Shown: piece by piece, positions 1 to 8,765 of the stretch | Position numbering within the stretch: position 1 is the stretch's first letter | Layout: each line of letters begins with the position of its first letter | Source: Burkholderiaceae bacterium | GTDB taxonomy: Bacteria; Pseudomonadota; Gammaproteobacteria; Burkholderiales; Burkholderiaceae | Length of the DNA: 14,454 nucleotides | Reading direction: 5' to 3' | Assembly: GCA_025458735.1 (NCBI GenBank) | Contig: JALORV010000005.1 | Span: 1 to 14,454, forward strand | Position numbers and translations under genes: made by a program | The notes under the pieces: generated by a model | Told to the model about the DNA's origin: nothing | Database searches by the model: none | Seen by the model: only the letters and a program-made list of their open reading frames with translations

Positions 1-859
<859 letters not shown>

Positions 860-896
860 GAGGGGTCTCTCACGGTTCCAGATCGGCATGCTTCGC

Positions 897-2258
897 TCAT
901 TCGTACAGCGCGCCGCGCGTTGCGAAGGTCGCGAAGTTGTCCTCGCCTCCGACCACGAGCACGCGGCCGTCGCTCAGCCGCGTGGCGCTGTGGAACAGCA
1001 CCTCGGCCGGCAGCAGCGGCAGCGCGCGCTGCGCGCCACCGTTCAGGGCGGCCCGGTACGAGTGCCCGGTGGTACTGCTGAACTCGCTCGTGGTCTGTCC
1101 GCCGAACAGCAGCAGCTCGTCGTTGGGCGTCATCACCCCGGCCGCGAACACACGTGCACTGTTGAGCGCGGGCATCGTGGCGAAGGTCTGTGTCGCGGGC
1201 TGGAAGCGCCACACCGCCGACAACAGCGTCCCGAAGGCCGTGCCGCCTATGCCGCCGGCGATCAGCACGCTGCCGTCGGACAGGCGGTGGGCACTGTGCA
1301 GCCAGCGTCGTTCGGCTGGCGCGGTGGCAACAGCCGAGAATGTCTCGGTGCGGGGATCGAAGATCTCGGCGAGCACGTACGCGTTCGCCGGTGTCTGGCC
1401 ACCGACGACCAGCACGCGGCCATCGGCCAGCAGCGTCGCGCTGGCGTATTCGCGGGTGTGCGCCATGCGTTGTGCCACCAGGCGCCAGGTGCGCGTCGCG
1501 GGATCCCAGATCTCGACGCTGTCGCGGTTGAGTCCGCCGATCGCGAGCACACGGCCATCGGCAAGCACGACGGCCGCGTGGCGGCTTCGAGGTTGCGCCA
1601 GTACGCCAGCGCGCACCGCAGCACCCGTGCGCTCGTCCACCAGCTCGGCGAACGGGGCCTGGTTCACGCTGGTGACGCCCCCGAAGACCAGCACGGCGCC
1701 GTTGGTCAGACGCACGGCACTGTGGCCGGCGCGGCCGGTGGCGAGCTGGCCGATGCGCGTGAAGCCGCGCGTCGCGGGATCGAAGCGGTCTATCAACGAC
1801 GACAGGGTGGACTCGCCGCGCGAGCCGCCGATGATCAACGCCCCACCGTCGGCTGTGGCCACGGCGGCATGAGAGCTGACTGCGGGCGCGGCGAAGGTCT
1901 GGTAGCGGTCGCGAAACACCACCGGCAGCGCGAGCGAGCGGCTCGCCGGAGCCTGGCCCGGCGCTTCGACGACGAGGCGGTACTGCCGGCCCGCATCGAG
2001 AACGCCGGTGTTGACAGCGGTGCCGCTGAACACGGCGCCAATGCCAGGCTCGATGCGCCCGGCGCCGCCACTGAAGCGCACGCGCAGTTGTGCTCGTTCC
2101 CCGACGAAGTAGCTTGTGCGGTCGCCGCTGAACTCCTGGATCTCAGGCGCGGTACCGGCATCCCAGCCGCCGCCGCAGGCGGTCAGAGCGGCGGCGCCGG
2201 ACAGCGCCAACAGCAAGGTGCGGCGCTGAGGTCGAGGGGTCGAGAGGTCTTCGTTCAT
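897..2258 (-). CDS. Kelch-repeat beta-propeller lipoprotein
   Basis: The 453-residue product starts with a basic n-region (RPQRR), a hydrophobic segment and a lipobox L-T-A-C at residues 25-28 followed by GGG, so it is probably a lipid-anchored envelope protein. The twin Arg before TLLL leaves Tat export possible. Residues about 37-118 look like an Ig-like beta domain. From about residue 130 there are seven repeats of the form H-(S/A)-A-x(3)-x-D-G-x-V-L-hydrophobic-G-G, with the Gly pairs at about 144, 193, 241, 286, 335, 386 and 437. This is the signature of a Kelch/galactose-oxidase-type beta-propeller. No copper-oxidase Tyr-Cys pair is evident, so a binding rather than catalytic role is likely. 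ATG 2258 is chosen over the upstream ATG at 2364-2366 because it gives a proper signal peptide and has AGGACG just upstream. It is the first gene of the minus-strand set and is divergent from the SARP-like regulator. Confidence 0.88.
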   Translation of the reverse strand: MNEDLSTPRPQRRTLLLALSGAAALTACGGGWDAGTAPEIQEFSGDRTSYFVGERAQLRVRFSGGAGRIEPGIGAVFSGTAVNTGVLDAGRQYRLVVEAPGQAPASRSLALPVVFRDRYQTFAAPAVSSHAAVATADGGALIIGGSRGESTLSSLIDRFDPATRGFTRIGQLATGRAGHSAVRLTNGAVLVFGGVTSVNQAPFAELVDERTGAAVRAGVLAQPRSRHAAVVLADGRVLAIGGLNRDSVEIWDPATRTWRLVAQRMAHTREYASATLLADGRVLVVGGQTPANAYVLAEIFDPRTETFSAVATAPAERRWLHSAHRLSDGSVLIAGGIGGTAFGTLLSAVWRFQPATQTFATMPALNSARVFAAGVMTPNDELLLFGGQTTSEFSSTTGHSYRAALNGGAQRALPLLPAEVLFHSATRLSDGRVLVVGGEDNFATFATRGALYE

Positions 2259-2300
2259 CGTATATCGTCCTGCCGTGGGCTGTGTCGATCGATGCGGCGC

Positions 2301-2306
2301 ACTGTA
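2301..2306 (-). promoter_or_regulatory. Putative -10 element of the Kelch lipoprotein operon
   Basis: The minus strand reads TACAGT here (4 of 6 to TATAAT). It is 11 bp downstream of the direct-repeat box and 42 bp before the ATG. No TTGACA-like -35 is visible; the repeat occupies the -35 position, as in activator-dependent promoters. Confidence 0.4.
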
Positions 2307-2315
2307 GGAATCGCG

Positions 2316-2337
2316 GCGTGACCGGGGCGTGACCGGC
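2316..2337. promoter_or_regulatory. 11-bp tandem direct repeat, candidate activator site (PhoB- or SARP-type)
   Basis: Two adjacent copies of GCGTGACCGG recur with an exact 11-bp period on the plus strand (2316-2325 and 2327-2336). On the minus strand this reads CGGTCAC-GCCC-CGGTCAC, which fits the 7-4-7 layout of Pho boxes (CTGTCAY-N4-CTGTCAY) with one mismatch per half. Direct repeats of 11-bp period just upstream of the -10 are also typical of SARP/AfsR regulators, whose DNA-binding domain is of the same OmpR/PhoB winged-helix type. The site lies in the 123-bp gap between the divergent Kelch operon and the SARP-like regulator. The repeat is seen directly; the binding protein is inferred. 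Confidence 0.55.
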
Positions 2338-2381
2338 GCGCGCGCTGTCGGTAACGCCCTGCGCACTCACTGTTCGTTGCG

Positions 2382-5300
2382 ATGCCGTCACTGCAACTGC
2401 ACGGTCCCCCCGAGGTGAGATTCGACGATGGCCGGGTGCTGCCGCTGTCGGCGCGCGAGGCCGTCTTGCTCGCCTGGTTGCATCTGGAAGGGCCGACGCC
2501 CCGCGCCGTCGTGGCGGGGCGCCTGTGGCCAGCCGGCGACGACGGCAAGGCGCGCGCCAATCTGCGCCAGACGCTGCTGCGACTGAAGCGTGCCGCAGGT
2601 GACGTGCTGGCCGAGAGCGAAGGCATCCTCAGGCTCGCGCCGGACGTGATCGTGGCTCCGCCGGGCGACGCGGCCGGGCTCCACCGCTTGTTGGGACCGC
2701 TGGAGTTCGACGACGCGCCCGAGCTGGCGGAGTGGTTGCAGTCAAGGCGTGACGCTCTTGAGCGCGAGCGTCAGCGGGAACGGCTGCGTCAGGCACAGGC
2801 GTTGCTCGATGTCGGCGACAGCGCGGGCGCGCTGGCGGTGGCCGACGCACTGTTGGCCGCCGATGCTGCCGTCGAAGAAGCGCATCGGCTGCGTATGCAG
2901 GCCCTCTTCGCGCGCGGTGACCGTGCGGCCGCCATCGCCGCCTGGGACGAATGCCGGCTTGCCTTGCGCCGCGCCTTCGGGATCGCGCCCAGTGCGGCGA
3001 CGAACGAGCTGGGCCGCACGATCCTCGCCTCGGAATCTGCGGAGGTGGAGGCGCCTTTGCCGCGCGCAATGCCCGAGGCGCTGCGCCGCCCGCCGCAGCT
3101 GATCGGGCGCGAGGACGTGTTGCGCTCGATCGCGAACGCCTTCGCGCAGGGTTACGGCGTGGTGGTGGCCGGGCCCGGCGGGGTGGGAAAGAGCCGCGTG
3201 CTCGCCGAGGCGATGCGTGCGATGCAGCCTGCGATCCGCGTTGGCGGGCGTCCTGGCGATGCGGTGCTGCCGGGCGCGCTGGCCTCCCGGCTCGTCGCGG
3301 CGGCGATCGCTCGCTTCGACCCGGCGCTCGATGCCACCACGCGCGCCGACATCGCCCGCCTGCTGCCCGGAGGGCCCGATCACGGCCAGGCGCTGCAATC
3401 GGCGCTCGAGCACCGCCGCGTGCTCGCTTCGGTGGCGCGAACGATGCTGGCGTGCCACGCCCGCGGCATGCGGCTCGTCGTGGTGGATGACCTGCAGTTC
3501 GCCGACGACGTGAGCATCGCGGCGATCGGCGTGGTCATTGGCGGCTGGCTCGCGAACCCGCCGGACAGCGCAGCGCTGCCACTGTTCGGCTGCCGCCCCG
3601 ACGAGTTGCGGCCGCCGGCTGCCGAACTCGTGCAGATGCTGCAAGGCAGCCGGCGCGGTGTGCGCATCGACCTTGCGCCCCTGTCCGCCGGTGATGTGCT
3701 CCGGCTGCTCGACACGCTCCCGCTGCAAGTCGACGACCCCGAAGACCTTGGGGCGGCCTTGTACGCCCGCGTGGGCGGCAATCCCGCCTTCTTGCTGGAA
3801 TCGATCAAGGCGCTGTGGCCCGACGGCCTCTCGCAATGGAAGCCCGGCACCCCGCTGCCGGTGCCCGAGACGCTGGTTGATTCCGTGAGGCAACGCTTGA
3901 CGCGCCTTTCCGGGGAAGCCTTGCAGCTGGCTCAGCTAGCCTCGGTGGCGCAGAGCGACTTCTCACTCTCGCTGACGTCGGTGGCGTTCAACCGTGCGCC
4001 TCTGGCGCTCGCGCCTTTGTTCGCCGCACTCGAAGCGGCGCAGGTGCTGGACGTCAACGGTTTCAGCCACGACCTGGTGGCCGAAGCGGTCGAGCGCTCG
4101 CTGCCGGCATCCCTGCGCGCGCCGCTGCACCGCCTCGTGGCCGAACACCTGGGCGCCAACGACGCCCCACCAGCGAGCGTGGCTGCGCATTGGCAGGCTG
4201 CGGGTGACATGCGAGCCGCGGCCCGTTGGCACCTGCGCGCGGGCGACCACGCACGCCATCGATGGCAACACCTGGAGGCCGCAACCTCCTACGAAGCGGC
4301 GCTCGCTGGCCTGGATCGCGTGTCGCAGCGCGCCGACTGCCTGCGCGCCGGCCGCGATGCGGCGCGCTCCTGGCTCTGGCTCAGCCGCCACGGCGACGCG
4401 AGCCGCGTGCTCGACCAGGTGGAAGCTCTGGCCCTCGGCGCCGCCGAACGCGTGATGCTCGCCACTGTCCGGGCATTGCTGCACTACAACGCGCGCGCTG
4501 TCGATGCGGCAGTACCCATCGCCCGCGCGCTCGCCGACGACCTGCTGGCCAGCGCGACTCAGCTCGCGGCCGAGGACATCAACCAAGCACTGCGAGCCAT
4601 CGCGGTAGTGCTGCCGATGGTGCGTGAGGATGGGCGAGCTCTCGAGGTCGTCGACCGCATGGCCTCGCAGATCGACCTGGCGCGGCCCGAGATCGCAGTC
4701 GATTACCACCTGGTGCGCGGCGGCTTGCTCTACCGCATCGATCGACCGAAGGACGCGCTGCCCGACTTGCGGGCAGCCTTCGGCGGCGCGCGACACCTGG
4801 GCCTGCGCGGACCCTTGGTCGCAGCCGGCGGCGAACTGATGCGTTCGCTGCAGGCGCTCGGTCAGGCGCGTGAAGCGCTGGCCGTGGGCGAATCAACACT
4901 GGCGGCGGCCATCGACGGTGGTTTCGGGCCGGGCTTCGAGTTCGAGCTGCGTGGCCAGATCGCGATGCTGCTGTTCGCACTCGGCCAGCCCGGACCGGCT
5001 TGGCAGCAAGTCGACGCCGCGGAAGCGGCGCACGCGCGCTCCGGACGCCCCGACAGCGATGTCATGCTTAAGGCCATGGTGCGCGCCATGGCCGGCGCGA
5101 CCGAGGAGGCGCAGTCGCTGCTGGGCCGGCATGCGCCGGTGGCCGAAGGCAGGGTGGACGTTCACGGCGAATACCTAGCCCGTGTGCAGTCGCGCATTGC
5201 GCTGGCGCGGGGCGAGGATGCGTCACCGGCACTGGCGCGCGCCACGGGATTCGGAGCGCGAAGCCTGTCGCATCAGCTGCAATGCGCGGCCGCCGGACCG

Positions 5301-5672
5301 GCACCTTCTATGGAACAGGCTGAGCAGTGGCTCGACGCCGCGCGCGCCAGTGGCGAGGCCGCCTTGCAGCGCGGCGCTCACATGCAGCGTGCGCGTTCAC
5401 ATCTGGCTGCTGGCGATCGCAAAGCTGCGGCCGCCGATGTGCAGGCCGCATTGGCGTTGGCCGACGCGATAGATCCTTGGTTCGACGACACCGCGCGGCG
5501 CTGGGCCGATGCCGGCGAACTGCTCGCCGCGTGCGGCGAGAAGGACGGGGCGGCGGCGGTGGTGAAGATCGGGGCGTGCTGGGTGCACGCCGCTGCGAAG
5601 ACATTGTCGGATCCACAGCACGCTCGAGCGTGGCTGGGCCACGCGGTGCATCGCAGGCTCGTCGGCGGCTAG
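2382..5672 (+). CDS. SARP/AfsR-like transcriptional regulator (winged helix, BTAD, P-loop ATPase, TPR-like)
   Basis: A 1096-residue regulator. Residues 1 to about 95 resemble the short winged-helix domain of SARP/DnrI-type activators, with the common REAVLLAWL and ANLRQTLLRLKRAAG segments. Residues about 105-215 form a bacterial transcriptional activator (BTAD) helical repeat region. A STAND-like ATPase follows: LIGREDVL near 240, Walker A GPGGVGKS at 264-271 and Walker B LVVVDD at 365-370. From about 560 to the end the protein is Ala/Leu-rich helical and TPR-like. It ends without a LuxR-type helix-turn-helix, which argues against a MalT/LAL protein. Such proteins are taken to be cytoplasmic, ATP-gated activators. 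The ATG at 2382 has no strong ribosome-binding site but is the first ATG of the frame and starts the domain correctly. The gene is divergent from the Kelch operon, a layout that often marks a regulator and its target. The ligand is unknown. Confidence 0.85.
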   Translation: MPSLQLHGPPEVRFDDGRVLPLSAREAVLLAWLHLEGPTPRAVVAGRLWPAGDDGKARANLRQTLLRLKRAAGDVLAESEGILRLAPDVIVAPPGDAAGLHRLLGPLEFDDAPELAEWLQSRRDALERERQRERLRQAQALLDVGDSAGALAVADALLAADAAVEEAHRLRMQALFARGDRAAAIAAWDECRLALRRAFGIAPSAATNELGRTILASESAEVEAPLPRAMPEALRRPPQLIGREDVLRSIANAFAQGYGVVVAGPGGVGKSRVLAEAMRAMQPAIRVGGRPGDAVLPGALASRLVAAAIARFDPALDATTRADIARLLPGGPDHGQALQSALEHRRVLASVARTMLACHARGMRLVVVDDLQFADDVSIAAIGVVIGGWLANPPDSAALPLFGCRPDELRPPAAELVQMLQGSRRGVRIDLAPLSAGDVLRLLDTLPLQVDDPEDLGAALYARVGGNPAFLLESIKALWPDGLSQWKPGTPLPVPETLVDSVRQRLTRLSGEALQLAQLASVAQSDFSLSLTSVAFNRAPLALAPLFAALEAAQVLDVNGFSHDLVAEAVERSLPASLRAPLHRLVAEHLGANDAPPASVAAHWQAAGDMRAAARWHLRAGDHARHRWQHLEAATSYEAALAGLDRVSQRADCLRAGRDAARSWLWLSRHGDASRVLDQVEALALGAAERVMLATVRALLHYNARAVDAAVPIARALADDLLASATQLAAEDINQALRAIAVVLPMVREDGRALEVVDRMASQIDLARPEIAVDYHLVRGGLLYRIDRPKDALPDLRAAFGGARHLGLRGPLVAAGGELMRSLQALGQAREALAVGESTLAAAIDGGFGPGFEFELRGQIAMLLFALGQPGPAWQQVDAAEAAHARSGRPDSDVMLKAMVRAMAGATEEAQSLLGRHAPVAEGRVDVHGEYLARVQSRIALARGEDASPALARATGFGARSLSHQLQCAAAGPAPSMEQAEQWLDAARASGEAALQRGAHMQRARSHLAAGDRKAAAADVQAALALADAIDPWFDDTARRWADAGELLAACGEKDGAAAVVKIGACWVHAAAKTLSDPQHARAWLGHAVHRRLVGG

Positions 5673-5794
5673 GGCAGCGCTGGTCGAGCAGACGCGCGGG
5701 AGCGTGGATCGGATCGCGCTGTTCCTGGGCTTGGTTGGGCTCGGTCTTTTGGTTTCGCAGGCCCTGCAGGCTGGCCTCGCGACCCGCCATGGGC

Positions 5795-6143
5795 CCACCA
5801 CGGGCGCACCAACGCCAGCACGCGACGAGCGGCCATGTACGGGGTGACCATCGCCAGCGCCGTGAAGGTGCGATTGGCGTTACGGGCCAGCCAGCCCCCG
5901 GTAGCGTACTTTGGCGAAGCCCCTCAGCCGCCTTAGGACGTGGATGCCGTGCACCACCCGGGCCCGGGTGCGGCTTGTGGCGCGGTTGCGCACCCGTTCG
6001 GCCTCCTCGCCCCAGGGTTGCCGAACCCTGCTGTTGGTGAAGTCGCGCGATTGGGGCACCGCGGCCACGATGATGTCGCGGCACCTCTGGTAGCCAAGGT
6101 TGCCGTAGACACGCCGCTCGGCGCCATGCAGCAGCCCGGGCAT
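5795..6143 (-). pseudogene. IS5-family transposase, C-terminal remnant with frameshift
   Basis: On the minus strand a stretch reads LLHGAERRVYGNLGYQR, then SRDFTN, then ERVRNRATSRTRARV and GFAKVRYRGLA. These are the conserved C-terminal blocks of IS5-family DDE transposases, including the Y-R-E-like helix region carrying the catalytic Glu area. The frame breaks after RGLA and resumes in another frame with RNANRTFTALA and YMAARRVLALV, the usual family C-terminus. The break matches a 4-bp duplication (CCAGCCAG, 5887-5894); removing one copy restores G-L-A-R-N-A-N-R. The N-terminal DDE part is not recognisable upstream, so this is a dead fragment of one third or less of an element. No terminal inverted repeats were identified. 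Confidence 0.8.
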
Positions 6144-6597
6144 GGGACTCCAAGCAGCGCTCGTGCCAAGATAGTCATCGCACTCGCGAAAGACTGCTTC
6201 GGGGCTTTCAGTCTTAGCAGCTAGATGCCCGGTTTGGGTCGTAAGGCCCCCTTCGCCGCCGGAGGGGGCAGTCCTTCGCCTGACGACCAGCGCAGCCAGC
6301 GGCACGAGGCAAGGGCCAACGCCATCAATGAAGCAGGGCAAGTCGTCGGCTGGAGCCGAACCACGCCCGACGACGGTCGAACCGTTGTTCACAGCTTCCA
6401 GTAGCCTCGGAAGTCGACGGTGAGCAGGTCGACGCTCGATTCAGCCGGCACGGGCTGGTGGCTTTGCGAAGCTCTCCAGGTCGATGCGAAAGGCCCGCGC
6501 CAAGCGACCTCTACCCTTGATGCTTGCATGAGCCGTGGGCGTGCGCCAAGGCCGAGTACCCTGATGTATCCGGTACGGCACCATGTTGGCCCGCAGG
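6144..6597. other. Region without a secure gene, between IS5 remnant and phasin gene
   Basis: Short open frames exist on both strands but none shows a known motif, signal peptide or convincing start. The minus frame that reads into the IS5 remnant is open up to 6392 but has no recognisable transposase sequence there. The only clear structure is a GC-rich hairpin at 6246-6269. It is read as decayed sequence flanking the old insertion. Confidence 0.5.
6246..6269. other. GC-rich hairpin
   Basis: A 9-bp stem (GCCCCCTTC with GGAGGGGGC, one G-T pair) around a 6-nt loop. No T-tract follows on either strand, so an intrinsic terminator is not supported. It could be a remnant repeat element or a transcript-end structure for the phasin gene about 330 bp upstream on the minus strand. 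Confidence 0.35.
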
Positions 6598-6960
6598 CTA
6601 CTTGAGTCTTGTTCGGGCGAGACGCTTGGCATTCGAGACCGCCTTGCGATGCACAGGCGAGAGCCCCTTCGCCAAAACGCCGTTGACGGAGTTCGCGATG
6701 CTTGGTCGGTGCCCGGTGAACCACGCCAGGGCGAGCTGTTGATTGAGGCGCGCCATCTCGCTGGCCATGCCGAGGAAGGACTGCGTGAAAGCGAGCTGCT
6801 TCTCCAAAACCATGTTGGAGAACTCCCTGGTGTCACGTGCGCTGAGCACAGGACCAGCCAGCGCCATACGAGCAACTCTGTGGGCGACGACCTGCGGAAC
6901 GGCCACGCCGACCTCGGCGAGCTTCAAGGCATTGGACAAGGGTCTTGCGCGCCGTGCCAT
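6598..6960 (-). CDS. Polyhydroxyalkanoate granule-associated phasin-like protein
   Basis: The 120-residue product has no signal peptide and reads as an amphipathic helical protein. It matches from memory the small phasin family of betaproteobacteria: PQVVAHRVARMALAG near residues 22-36, then SARDTREFSNMVLEKQLAF, and a C-terminus with LAKGLSPVHRKAVSNAKRL. Phasins coat intracellular PHA granules and control their size and number; they bind the granule surface rather than catalyse a reaction. The ATG at 6960 is preceded by TTGGAACC, a weak ribosome-binding site. It stands alone, 175 bp from the phosphodiesterase stop on the same strand, with decayed DNA downstream. A link to phosphate starvation, which can promote PHA storage, is only suggested by neighbours. 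Confidence 0.75.
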   Translation of the reverse strand: MARRARPLSNALKLAEVGVAVPQVVAHRVARMALAGPVLSARDTREFSNMVLEKQLAFTQSFLGMASEMARLNQQLALAWFTGHRPSIANSVNGVLAKGLSPVHRKAVSNAKRLARTRLK

Positions 6961-7071
6961 GTGGTTCCAACGTCTAGAGTGATGTTGTCCAGATTCTGCA
7001 GGCTACGTTCAAGCCGCCCCGCTGGCTGACACTGTAGGTTCGGCGTGCCGCTCCGAAGCCGGCAGGCCGAT

Positions 7072-7120
7072 GTCACCGGCGCACCGGCGCACCGGCGCGT
7101 CGGCATGGTGCGTCGGTGAC
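7072..7120 (-). terminator. Long hairpin after the glycerophosphodiesterase gene
   Basis: The arms GTCACCGGCGCACC (7072-7085) and GGTGCGTCGGTGAC (7107-7120) pair over 14 bp with one wobble position, around a 21-nt loop. It begins 15 nt beyond the stop of the phosphodiesterase gene. There is no T-tract, so it would act as a transcript-end or stability structure rather than a textbook intrinsic terminator. Inside it, CACCGGCG occurs three times in tandem (7074-7097). Confidence 0.4.
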
Positions 7121-7135
7121 GGGTGGCTGCGCGGC

Positions 7136-8377
7136 TCAGCGCAGGTTGGCGCAGTTGGCGTAGAAGGTCGTTGTCGCCGGCCAGTCGCTGAAGATGCCGA
7201 GCACGCCGACCTGGCGCGCCAGCACGTCGATCACCGTCATCACGTCGCCCTCGCGGCGGATGGCCGAGTCGATGGTCTGGTAGTAGAAGCCGTTATTGCC
7301 GTCGGCCAGGATGCCCGAGCGCTCCAGCGTCCAGGTGATCAGGTCCAGCCCGGCTAGCTTGGCGTCGCGCGCGGCCTGCGACGGCACGATGCGACCGGCG
7401 CCGTCTAGCGCAAGCAGGGCGAAGGTCGGCGGCGCCCAGATGTTGATTCCGGCGGCCTTGTAGTCGGCCAGCTGGGCGTAGCTCGGCAGCTGAGCGACGG
7501 TCGCGGCACTGTCGAGGTAGACCGCCTGCCGGCCGTAGGCCGGCTCGTTGCGCACCCAGTACAGCACGTCGCGGATGTCAAAGGACTGCGGCCAGGCATG
7601 CTGCGGCGGCACGCCGGCGGCGCGCAGCTCGTCGATCAGCTTTTGAGCGTACTGCTCCTGGGTGAAGCCGTCGAAGGGCATCGGCACGACCGGGCTCTTG
7701 AGCTCAGGCGTCATCTTCACGCCCAGCTTCTTGAACAGCTCCACCGCCTCGCGGTGCGACAGCAGCGTGCCGCTGGTCGGGCCGCTGTAGAGGTCGGTGC
7801 GCCAGTTGGCGGTGCCGCCCAGGTACTCGGCTGGCGTGCGGGCACGCGGGTTGAACGCGTCCATCTTGCCGCGAAGCGTCTTGAACTCTGCCAGCGTGAT
7901 GTCGCTGGTGCGGCACTCGGCCGTGGCCGGGCTCACCAGGTTGCCGGCCATGTCGTAGGTCGCCGCGACAAAGGGGCGCGTGCACTTGGCCGCCAGCGGC
8001 GTGACCAGGATGTTGGTGGTGGTGTGCAGGTCGTTCTGAGCGTGGCGGCACACCAGCTCCTTGTCCTTGGTGAAGGCCACGTCGCATTCGACGATGCCGG
8101 CGCCCATGCGCGCGGCGGCGACGTAGGACTCCACCGTGTGCTCGGGGAACTGCATCGGGGCGCCGCGGTGCCCGATCGAGAAGTCGCGCGCAGTGAAGGC
8201 GCCGCGGCGGGCGCACTGCTGCAGGCTCTGCTTCAGCGGGCCGTCGCTCATCTCGTCGACGAGGAAGAAAGGCCGCGGGCCAAGCTGCATCGGGCCGGCA
8301 CTGGCAGCGCGGTCGGCCATGGCCCAGCCGGGCATCAAGGCCGCGGTGGCGGCCAGGGTCACGAGGAACTGTTTCAT
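7136..8377 (-). CDS. Exported glycerophosphodiester phosphodiesterase
   Basis: The 413-residue product hydrolyses glycerophosphodiesters (deacylated phospholipids) to glycerol-3-phosphate and an alcohol, here most likely outside the cytoplasm. A Sec signal peptide ([20 protein letters not shown], cleavage near ADRA) covers residues 1-22. The GDPD signature is complete: HRG at 70-72, an E-x-D metal pair (E97, D99) and the second catalytic His at 112 in [11 protein letters not shown] late ELKSP block and a C-terminal IFSDWP segment agree with the family. The length is above the compact 250-residue forms and matches the larger periplasmic, GlpQ-like type with insertions. ATG 8377 has GGAGAGAC upstream; the frame is open 57 codons further but that part looks non-coding. 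A Pho-box-like repeat lies 80 bp upstream. The PhoX-like gene behind it on the same strand points to phosphate scavenging. Confidence 0.92.
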   Translation of the reverse strand: MKQFLVTLAATAALMPGWAMADRAASAGPMQLGPRPFFLVDEMSDGPLKQSLQQCARRGAFTARDFSIGHRGAPMQFPEHTVESYVAAARMGAGIVECDVAFTKDKELVCRHAQNDLHTTTNILVTPLAAKCTRPFVAATYDMAGNLVSPATAECRTSDITLAEFKTLRGKMDAFNPRARTPAEYLGGTANWRTDLYSGPTSGTLLSHREAVELFKKLGVKMTPELKSPVVPMPFDGFTQEQYAQKLIDELRAAGVPPQHAWPQSFDIRDVLYWVRNEPAYGRQAVYLDSAATVAQLPSYAQLADYKAAGINIWAPPTFALLALDGAGRIVPSQAARDAKLAGLDLITWTLERSGILADGNNGFYYQTIDSAIRREGDVMTVIDVLARQVGVLGIFSDWPATTTFYANCANLR

Positions 8378-8440
8378 GGGTCTCTCCGGAAGATCGTCGG
8401 GTTGTCGTCCCGCGGTGCCCGAGGCAATCGCGGAGCCGTC

Positions 8441-8446
8441 ACCATA
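8441..8446 (-). promoter_or_regulatory. Putative -10 element of the phosphodiesterase gene
   Basis: The minus strand reads TATGGT (4 of 6 to TATAAT), 10 bp downstream of the Pho-box-like repeat and 63 bp before the ATG. No -35 hexamer is visible other than the repeat itself. Confidence 0.4.
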
Positions 8447-8456
8447 GGCGCGCGAT

Positions 8457-8474
8457 GTGGCAGCGGCATGGCAG
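8457..8474 (-). promoter_or_regulatory. Candidate Pho box upstream of the phosphodiesterase gene
   Basis: The minus strand reads CTGCCAT-GCCG-CTGCCAC. Against the PhoB consensus CTGTCAY-N4-CTGTCAY each half has one mismatch (T to C, expected drift in GC-rich DNA) and the 4-bp spacer is exact. The distance to the -10-like TATGGT is 10 bp, as in known PhoB-activated promoters. The function of the gene fits. Binding itself is inferred. Confidence 0.55.
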
Positions 8475-8765
8475 ATTCGAGACGCCGACCAGCACCTGCC
8501 GTGGTTCCCTGTCTCGCACCCCGCGCGCTGCCGGCAGGGGCCGCGCATCGGCTGGCACGTCGACGGCCGGCGCGGCGGAAACGTCGCCCGGGCCCACTGG
8601 CAGGCCCTGGCGCGCTGGCCGCACTGGTTGGTGAAAGAGCCGCGCGGCCTGCATCTGGCGCCAAACCGGTCTAGCGCAGCGCGGTGCTCGGCTAGATCAA
8701 CCAGCCGGTGCGCGAAGGCCTGATCGTCGCCTAGCGCGACAGGACCTTTCCGCTGGTCGACCTGC
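8475..8765. other. Intergenic region between PhoX-like and phosphodiesterase genes, no secure gene
   Basis: With the leader of the phosphodiesterase gene, about 390 bp lie between the two coding regions. A plus-strand frame from 8457 to 8723 is open for 88 codons and has a Trp-rich stretch ([20 protein letters not shown]). It lacks a ribosome-binding site, overlaps the candidate Pho box, and was not recognised. It may be the tail of a decayed gene. Confidence 0.45.

Noticed and set aside
7074..7097. CACCGGCG triple repeat as a CRISPR or satellite array
   Set aside because: Only three 8-bp units without spacers; it is part of a hairpin arm.
7598..8674. 358-codon plus-strand open frame over the phosphodiesterase gene
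   Set aside because: Antisense shadow; the minus strand encodes a complete GDPD domain with catalytic residues.
8457..8723. 88-codon plus-strand open frame rich in Trp and His
   Set aside because: No ribosome-binding site, no recognised family, and it begins inside the candidate Pho box; kept only as a note on the intergenic region.
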